Positions 6,559 through 10,159 of a DNA stretch of 10,159 nt are shown here, one piece after another. Source of the stretch: Chloroflexota bacterium (GTDB lineage: Bacteria; Chloroflexota; Dehalococcoidia; UBA2979); assembly GCA_009843585.1 (NCBI GenBank), contig VYDC01000181.1, positions 1-10,159 of the forward strand, in the 5' to 3' direction. The translations under genes and the position numbers were made by a program. Numbering within the stretch: position 1 is the first letter of the stretch; the number at the start of each line of letters is the position of its first letter. Below the pieces are notes generated by a model. It was not told the origin of the DNA. It ran no database searches and saw nothing but the letters and a program-made list of their open reading frames with translations.

Positions 6559-6579
6559 GCGGGCGATGCTAGTACATCG
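6559..6579 (-). promoter_or_regulatory. Leaderless promoter with dyad for the lyase operon
   Basis: Read on the - strand, a TAGCAT box (plus-strand bases 6566-6571) ends seven bases before the GTG start of the lyase gene, so transcription would begin at or beside the start codon. A dyad CGATG-6-CATCG (6564-6579) lies over the box and could be an operator. The 49-base gap to pyrE holds nothing else recognisable except a repeated GGGCGCG. No -35 match is seen. Confidence 0.5.
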
Positions 6580-6607
6580 GCGGCGGGCCGCGGCGCGCCC
6601 CGCGCCC

Positions 6608-7174
6608 TCACGTCCGGGTGAGCGGCACGCCCTGAGCGCAGAGGCGGCAGTCCGAGGCGGCCACGCTCTCCATCTCCACCTCGGTCGCCGCGAAGAAGGG
6701 GAGACCGAAGTCGACCCCGCCCGCCGACCGGTCGACGAGCACCGCGACGCCGACCGGCTCCCCCCCGGCGGCCCGCACGGCCTCGATGGTCTCGCGGACC
6801 GAGCCGCCCGTCGTGAGCACGTCGTCGACCACGAGCGCGCGCTCCCCGCTCTTGAGCCGGAAGCCCCGCTGGAGCGAGCGGCCGGCGCCGTCCGGCCGGG
6901 ACTCCGCGATCACGCCGCGCAGACCGAGCTGCCTCGCCACCTCGTAGGAGAGGATGACGCCGCCGGTGGTGGGGCCGGCGACCACGCCGGGACGCGTGTG
7001 CCGGAGTCCGGCCGCCATCTTGCGGCAGACGAGCTCGGTCTGCGGCGGCCACTGCAGCAGGTTGAACTTCTCCAGGTAGCGGTCGGAGTGGAGGCCGGAG
7101 GCGAGCTGGAAGTGCCCCTCCAGGAAGGCCCCCGCCCGCTCCAGCGCGTCGATTACCTCGCGGTCGACGGCGAT
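6608..7174 (-). CDS. pyrE: Orotate phosphoribosyltransferase, start codon unresolved
   Basis: PyrE joins orotate to PRPP to give OMP in pyrimidine synthesis. About 188 residues are recognisable: GHFQLASGLHSDRYLEKF (residues 20-37 from the nominal start), GPTTGG (67-72), the PRPP-binding motif VVDDVLTTGGS (115-125), and the C-terminal DCRLCAQGVPL (175-185), seen in a subset of bacterial PyrE proteins. The frame contains no ATG, GTG or TTG before the conserved domain; upstream it runs open through the signal peptidase gene in the wrong frame. I placed the start at ATC 7174, which follows an AGGGGGT site, as one possibility. A second option is a missed base after GTG 7182. A third is an ATC overlapping the signal peptidase stop (TAATC). 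The reading is 22 bases inside the signal peptidase gene's 3' end, so the two are coupled. Function is confident; the N-terminus is not. Confidence 0.85.
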   Translation of the reverse strand: MAVDREVIDALERAGAFLEGHFQLASGLHSDRYLEKFNLLQWPPQTELVCRKMAAGLRHTRPGVVAGPTTGGVILSYEVARQLGLRGVIAESRPDGAGRSLQRGFRLKSGERALVVDDVLTTGGSVRETIEAVRAAGGEPVGVAVLVDRSAGGVDFGLPFFAATEVEMESVAASDCRLCAQGVPLTRT

Positions 7175-8055
7175 CTCGACACCCCCTCGGCCGCTGCCAG
7201 CGGCTGGCGCACGTGATCGACGCCGCCGATGGCGGAGAGCGGCCAGTAGCGGAACTCGGCCCGCCCGATGATCAGAGACGCGTCGAGCATACCCCAGGAG
7301 TGGGAGTCGAAAGAGTTGTTGCGGTTGTCGCCGAGCACGAAGACGGAGCCCTCCGGCACCAGCCGCGCCTCCACCCGGTAGGTCGGAGGCTCGGAGACGT
7401 AGGGCTCGGCGAGCCGGACGCCGTCGACGTAGACGAAGGAGTCCTCGACCCGGACGGTCTGCCCGGCCACCGCGACGACGCGCTTGATGAAGTCCCGCTC
7501 CCGCTCGCCGGGGAAGCGGAAGACCACGACGTCCCCCACCGCCGGCTCCCCGAAGGGGCGCCACTCCTCCTCGGAGCCGCCCGGGAGCCAGGAGAGATCG
7601 ACGCTCGCGTAGGCGAGCTTGTTCACGATCAGGAGCTCGCCGTGGGCGAAGGTCGGCTCCATCGAACGGCCGTCGACGATGAAGTTCTGGGCCACGGCCC
7701 GCACGGCGAGGAACATCAGCAGCGCGAGGGCCACCACCTCGAGGGTCTCGGAGAGGCCCCTGAGGCTCCACGGCCAGAGCGCCGCGCCCGCGGCCGCCCG
7801 GCCCGGCGGCTCAGGCGGCGGAGGCAGCGGGCGCTCGGGCCACCACGCCACCTCGGGCGCGTGAGCCGTGCGCCCCGGCGGCCGGCGCGGCACGCCGTGC
7901 CGCCGGCGGAGGGGGCGAGGCGGCGCGGGCGGCGCGTGCGGGATCGCGGCGCCGGCACCCCCGGAGGGGAGGCGCTCGGACGTCGGTTCGGCGGGCGGCC
8001 GCGGAGCGCCGGGCAGATCGGGGTGCGCGGTCCCCGGGACGAGGTTCGGCTCCAC
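7153..8055 (-). CDS. lepB: Signal peptidase I with a long Pro/Arg-rich N-terminal extension
   Basis: This enzyme removes signal peptides from exported proteins at the outer face of the membrane. The catalytic domain is complete: one membrane helix (about residues 104-122, LEVVALALLMFLAVRAVA), FIVDGRSMEPTF with nucleophile Ser131, RDFIKRVVAVAGQTV with general base Lys191, and GDNRNNSFDSHSWG (242-255). Residues 1-95 are disordered-looking, rich in Pro, Arg and Ala, with none of the family's features; they would lie in the cytoplasm. The GTG at 8055 is chosen because a TATACT box ends six bases upstream, which fits a leaderless transcript. A start at GTG codon 69 would remove most of the extension, but nothing marks it as better. 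The 300-residue length is long for a single-helix bacterial enzyme because of this tail. Its 3' end overlaps pyrE. Aldolase lies 30 bases upstream. Confidence 0.9.
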   Translation of the reverse strand: MEPNLVPGTAHPDLPGAPRPPAEPTSERLPSGGAGAAIPHAPPAPPRPLRRRHGVPRRPPGRTAHAPEVAWWPERPLPPPPEPPGRAAAGAALWPWSLRGLSETLEVVALALLMFLAVRAVAQNFIVDGRSMEPTFAHGELLIVNKLAYASVDLSWLPGGSEEEWRPFGEPAVGDVVVFRFPGERERDFIKRVVAVAGQTVRVEDSFVYVDGVRLAEPYVSEPPTYRVEARLVPEGSVFVLGDNRNNSFDSHSWGMLDASLIIGRAEFRYWPLSAIGGVDHVRQPLAAAEGVSRSPSTAR

Positions 8056-8067
8056 GACCCCAGTATA
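8056..8067 (-). promoter_or_regulatory. TATACT -10 box, leaderless promoter of the signal peptidase gene
   Basis: On the - strand TATACT (plus-strand bases 8062-8067) is followed by six bases and then the GTG start. This is a near-consensus -10 in a very GC-rich setting and predicts transcription starting at the start codon. No -35 match is visible; the region 17 bases upstream overlaps the aldolase stop codon. It would allow signal peptidase and pyrE to be expressed apart from the aldolase. Confidence 0.6.
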
Positions 8068-8085
8068 CGCCGCGCGCGCCGGGCC

Positions 8086-8928
8086 CTACGGGGCGGAGGC
8101 GCCCGCTCCCAGCGCGTCGATGCGCGCCCCGGCGACGGCCGCGACCGCCGCGCGCGCGGCCTCAAGCGCCGGGCGCGGATCCTCCCCGCCGCCCGCGAGC
8201 GCGGCCGAGAGAGCGCCTGTGAAGGCGCCGTGGATCTCGCGCGAGACGTTGACCTTGCGCACGCCGGCCGCGAGCGCGGCGGCGAGGGCCCCGGGCGCGA
8301 CGCCGGAGCCGCCGTGGAGGACGAGGGGGAGGGCCCCGGTCCGGCGGCGGATCTCGAGGAGCAGCGGGATGCGCACCTCCCCCGAGCGCCCGTGCGCCGT
8401 CCCCACCGAGACGGCGAGCGCGTCGACGCCGGTCGCCTCGACGAAGTCGGCGGCCCGCAGCGGATCGGTGAGCGCGGTCTCCGAGGTCACCACGCCCGGC
8501 TCGCTGCCGCCCACGTGCCCCAGCTCCGCCTCGAGCGCCACGCCCGCGGCGCTCGCGACCGCGCGCGCGAGCCGGGTCTCCCGCACGTTCTCCCCGTAGG
8601 GAAGCGTCGAGCCGTCGAACATCACAGAGGTGAAGCCCGCCTCGACCGCCCGGCGGAGCGCGGGGAGGTCGGCGCCGTGATCGAGGTGGAGCCCGACGGG
8701 GACCTCCGCGCGCCGGGCGAGCTCGAGCAGGTGCGCGGCCGCCGGCTCCAGCCCGCCCATCGGTCCCGCGTTGCCGGGGGTGAGCTGGAGCAGCACCGAG
8801 GCTCGGCGGTCCTCCGCGGCGTCGAGGACGCCGAGCGCCATCCCGGCGGTGGAGACGTTGAAGGCCGGGAGCGCGAAGCCGCCGCGCGCCGCCGCGGCGA
8901 GAAGATCGCGCCCCGCCGCCACCGGCAT
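8086..8928 (-). CDS. fba: Class II fructose-bisphosphate aldolase (or tagatose-bisphosphate aldolase)
   Basis: This zinc enzyme splits fructose 1,6-bisphosphate, or a related ketose bisphosphate, into DHAP and glyceraldehyde 3-phosphate, and works in reverse for gluconeogenesis. It has 280 residues, close to the short GatY/KbaY-like class. Visible marks are PAFNVST (21-27), HLDHGADL (81-88; catalytic Asp83, zinc His84), TSVMFDGSTLPYGENVRET (100-118), EAELGHVGG (133-141), SVGTAHG (174-180; zinc His179), LHGGSGV (204-210; zinc His205) and KVNVSREI (225-232). The start ATG 8928 has GGGGAG six bases upstream. Choosing between fructose and tagatose substrates is not safe by eye; no tagatose or galactitol genes are near, so a glycolytic role is likelier. 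It is first of the - strand series and diverges from the ECF sigma gene, with overlapping -10 boxes. Confidence 0.9.
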   Translation of the reverse strand: MPVAAGRDLLAAAARGGFALPAFNVSTAGMALGVLDAAEDRRASVLLQLTPGNAGPMGGLEPAAAHLLELARRAEVPVGLHLDHGADLPALRRAVEAGFTSVMFDGSTLPYGENVRETRLARAVASAAGVALEAELGHVGGSEPGVVTSETALTDPLRAADFVEATGVDALAVSVGTAHGRSGEVRIPLLLEIRRRTGALPLVLHGGSGVAPGALAAALAAGVRKVNVSREIHGAFTGALSAALAGGGEDPRPALEAARAAVAAVAGARIDALGAGASAP

Positions 8929-8965
8929 CGTCGACTCCCCGCGTCCCGTCTCGCGCGTGCCGGGC

Positions 8966-8977
8966 CGATGCTACGCT
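8966..8977. promoter_or_regulatory. Back-to-back overlapping -10 elements between aldolase and sigma genes
   Basis: The sequence ATGCTACGCT (8968-8977) gives TACGCT on the + strand (8972-8977), preceded by an extended-10 TGC, and TAGCAT on the - strand (8968-8973). Predicted starts are about 40 bases upstream of the sigma gene and about 30 upstream of the aldolase gene. The 8-mer CGATGCTA here (8966-8973) recurs at 6564-6571 in front of the lyase gene, in the same orientation relative to the gene. No -35 hexamers are recognisable on either side. Confidence 0.5.
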
Positions 8978-9025
8978 CGCGCCCGCGGGCCGCGCGAGCG
9001 GCGGGCGCGGAGGGGCGGGCGGCCG

Positions 9026-9697
9026 ATGTCCCATCGCAGCGCCGGGACCGGGCCCGCGCGGGGAGTCCTCCCCGCGCCGGAGGCGGACGCCTCCGGGGAC
9101 GCGGCCGAGCTGCTGAGCGCGCGCGAGGGCGATCTCGCAGCCTTCAACCGCGTCGTGCTGCGCCACCAGGACGCCGTCTACGCCCTCGCGTACCGCTTCC
9201 TGGGCGAACGACAGGCGGCGGAGGACGCCGCGCAGGAGGCCTTCCTGCGCGCGTACCGCTCCCTGGCGCGCTTCCGCGGCGGCTCGGCCCGCTCCTGGCT
9301 CCTCGCCATCGTCGCGAACGTCGCGCGCGACGAGCTGCGCCGGCGGAGGCGGCGGCCCGAGCTTCCGCTCGAGCCCGACCGCGACGACGCCCCCGCCCGC
9401 GCCGAGCCCGTCGACCAGGGACCGACGCCGGAGGAGCAGCTGCTCTCAGACTCCGGGCGGCAGGAGCTCCGCGCGGCGCTCGAGGCGGCGCTCGCGACGC
9501 TCCCCGATGCGTGGCGCATGACCGTCCTGCTCGCCGACGTCCACGGGCTGCCGCACGCGGAGGTGGCGAGAGCGACCGGGGTCGCTCAGGGGACGGTCAA
9601 GTCGCGGCTCTCGCGCGCCCGCGGCCGGCTGCGCGACCTGCTGGGCGGCCCCCGGGAACCGGACGCGGCCTCCGGTCGTCTGGAGGGGTGGAGATGA
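9026..9697 (+). CDS. ECF (sigma-70 family, RpoE/SigW-like) RNA polymerase sigma factor
   Basis: This 223-residue protein starts at ATG 9026, ten bases after GGAGGGG (9009-9015). Region 2 spans about residues 37-108, with DLAAFNRVVLRHQDAVYALA, the promoter-melting segment QAAEDAAQEAFLRAYRSLARF and SWLLAIVANVARDELRR. A charged linker (105-145) follows. Region 4 spans about 148-206, with LPDAWRMTVLLADVHGLPHAEVARATG and the helix-turn-helix TVKSRLSRARGRLRDLL. There is no region 3 or 1.1, as expected for ECF factors. Residues 1-25 are a Gly/Pro/Ala tail before the fold. The gene overlaps the anti-sigma start (ATGA), so the two proteins are made together and the sigma factor is probably held inactive at the membrane until a signal arrives. 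No target promoter can be named from this window. The upstream - strand aldolase gene shares its promoter region. Confidence 0.93.
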   Translation: MSHRSAGTGPARGVLPAPEADASGDAAELLSAREGDLAAFNRVVLRHQDAVYALAYRFLGERQAAEDAAQEAFLRAYRSLARFRGGSARSWLLAIVANVARDELRRRRRRPELPLEPDRDDAPARAEPVDQGPTPEEQLLSDSGRQELRAALEAALATLPDAWRMTVLLADVHGLPHAEVARATGVAQGTVKSRLSRARGRLRDLLGGPREPDAASGRLEGWR

Positions 9698-10159
9698 TGC
9701 GCGCGTGGCGGTGGTGGCGGCGCGGTGGGACTCAGCGGGGAGGCGATCTCCCCGCTGAGCCGACGCCCGCGCAGATCCGCGACGAGCGGCTCTCGCTCTA
9801 CCTCGACGGCGACCTCGGCCGGGAGGCGCGCGAGGCGCTCGAGCGCGAGCTCGCCGCGGACGCGGAGGCCCGCGCCGCGCTGGAGGGGATGCGGGAGGTG
9901 GCGGAGGCGCTGCGCGCGCTCGGCCGCGCTCGCCGCGTTCGCGGTCGTCGCGGCGGGCGGGAGCGCCGTCGGCCCCGGCCGGGAGGGGCGGGGCGGCCGG
10001 GAGGAGATGGCCGACGCCCCGGCCGCGGTCGCCCCGGCCGCGCGCGCCCCCTCGGCGGCGCAGCCCGCCCTCGCCGAGGCGCAGGCCGCACCGCTCGCCG
10101 CCGCCCCGTCGGGCGAGGCCGACCGGCCGGAGGCGGAGCGCGCGGCGGCTGCAGGGGAG
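9694..10159 (+). pseudogene. Anti-sigma factor, zinc-less ASD, apparent frameshift, 3' end beyond window
   Basis: The start ATG 9694 overlaps the sigma stop (ATGA). The first frame gives an anti-sigma domain: RDERLSLYLDGDLGREAREA, then LERELAADAEARAALEG, then MREVAEALRAL (roughly residues 29-75). This matches the zf-HC2 helix pattern, but His and both Cys of HxxxCxxC are replaced (E, D, A), so no zinc is bound. From about 9914-9932 the frame degrades into an Arg/Gly run, while the +1 frame takes over with strong GC3: RSAALAAFAVVAAGGSAVG, a membrane helix, then an Ala/Pro-rich tail to the window end. The cytoplasmic linker usually found between the ASD and the helix is missing. The direct repeat CGCGCTCG (9915-9922, 9925-9932) lies at the switch. 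An out-of-frame deletion between repeats, real or from assembly, fits best. The gene may be intact in the organism. Confidence 0.7.
9731..9759 (+). promoter_or_regulatory. Perfect 12-bp hairpin in the first codons of the anti-sigma gene
   Basis: CTCAGCGGGGAG (9731-9742) and CTCCCCGCTGAG (9748-9759) are exact reverse complements around a GCGAT loop, 37 bases after the anti-sigma start. The stem encodes a low-complexity part between the start and the anti-sigma domain. It could tune anti-sigma translation relative to sigma. It has no T-tract. It may also be chance, or another fold-back in this GC-rich sequence. Confidence 0.5.

Noticed and set aside
8978..9009. 9-bp stem CGCGCCCGC/GCGGGCGCG upstream of the sigma gene
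   Set aside because: It is pure G/C, has a competing inner stem, and probably begins before the transcription start, so a regulatory role is not supported.
9905..9945. Programmed ribosomal frameshift in the anti-sigma gene
   Set aside because: There is no slippery heptamer or run at the switch, and the missing linker is better explained by deletion.

Overview
The window is about three-quarters G+C, densely coded, with G or C at nearly every third codon position. That composition, together with -10 boxes of the TANNNT type placed directly against GTG start codons (leaderless genes) and the mix of VOC, NIPSNAP, Dabb, MetE-like, PEP-mutase-like and family-5 solute-binding proteins, suggests a very high-GC soil or marine bacterium. 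A Chloroflexota lineage is my first guess and a deep actinobacterial one my second; no marker here proves either. Position 1 lies at the outer edge of a perfect 23-bp inverted repeat, as expected of a contig end with a fold-back artefact.

Layout. Bases 1-2913 run on the + strand: the 3' part of a VOC-fold protein, a single-domain NIPSNAP protein, a tandem Dabb (A/B barrel) protein, then a YbaY-type lipoprotein with an added duplicated Cys-pair domain. Bases 2935-8928 run on the - strand, in transcription order: class II fructose-bisphosphate aldolase, signal peptidase I, orotate phosphoribosyltransferase, an isocitrate lyase/PEP mutase family enzyme, a MetE-like zinc enzyme, and a family-5 solute-binding protein without a signal peptide. 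The lipoprotein and solute-binding genes converge across a hairpin at 2915-2936. Bases 9026-10159 run on the + strand: an ECF sigma factor and a translationally coupled anti-sigma factor that appears frameshifted and leaves the window.

How the genes may work together. The - strand holds two functional blocks. Aldolase, signal peptidase and PyrE are housekeeping genes. The following three (lyase, MetE-like enzyme, solute-binding protein) look like a small catabolic or uptake module with its own leaderless promoter and a dyad over the -10. The + strand VOC/NIPSNAP/Dabb group combines three small cofactor-poor barrel folds often found beside degradative or cyclising enzymes; its substrate cannot be read from sequence. 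The sigma/anti-sigma pair shares an overlapping back-to-back promoter with the aldolase.

Most worth a second look: the terminal fold-back repeat, the broken anti-sigma gene with a 12-bp hairpin in its first codons, pyrE with no ATG/GTG/TTG start, the shared CGATGCTA promoter element, the signal-less solute-binding protein, and the lipoprotein's duplicated domain. I found no tRNA, rRNA, CRISPR array, insertion sequence or phage gene, and no gene-free stretch longer than 300 bases. Apart from the convergent junction, sequence between genes is at most about 100 bases and is described in the entries.
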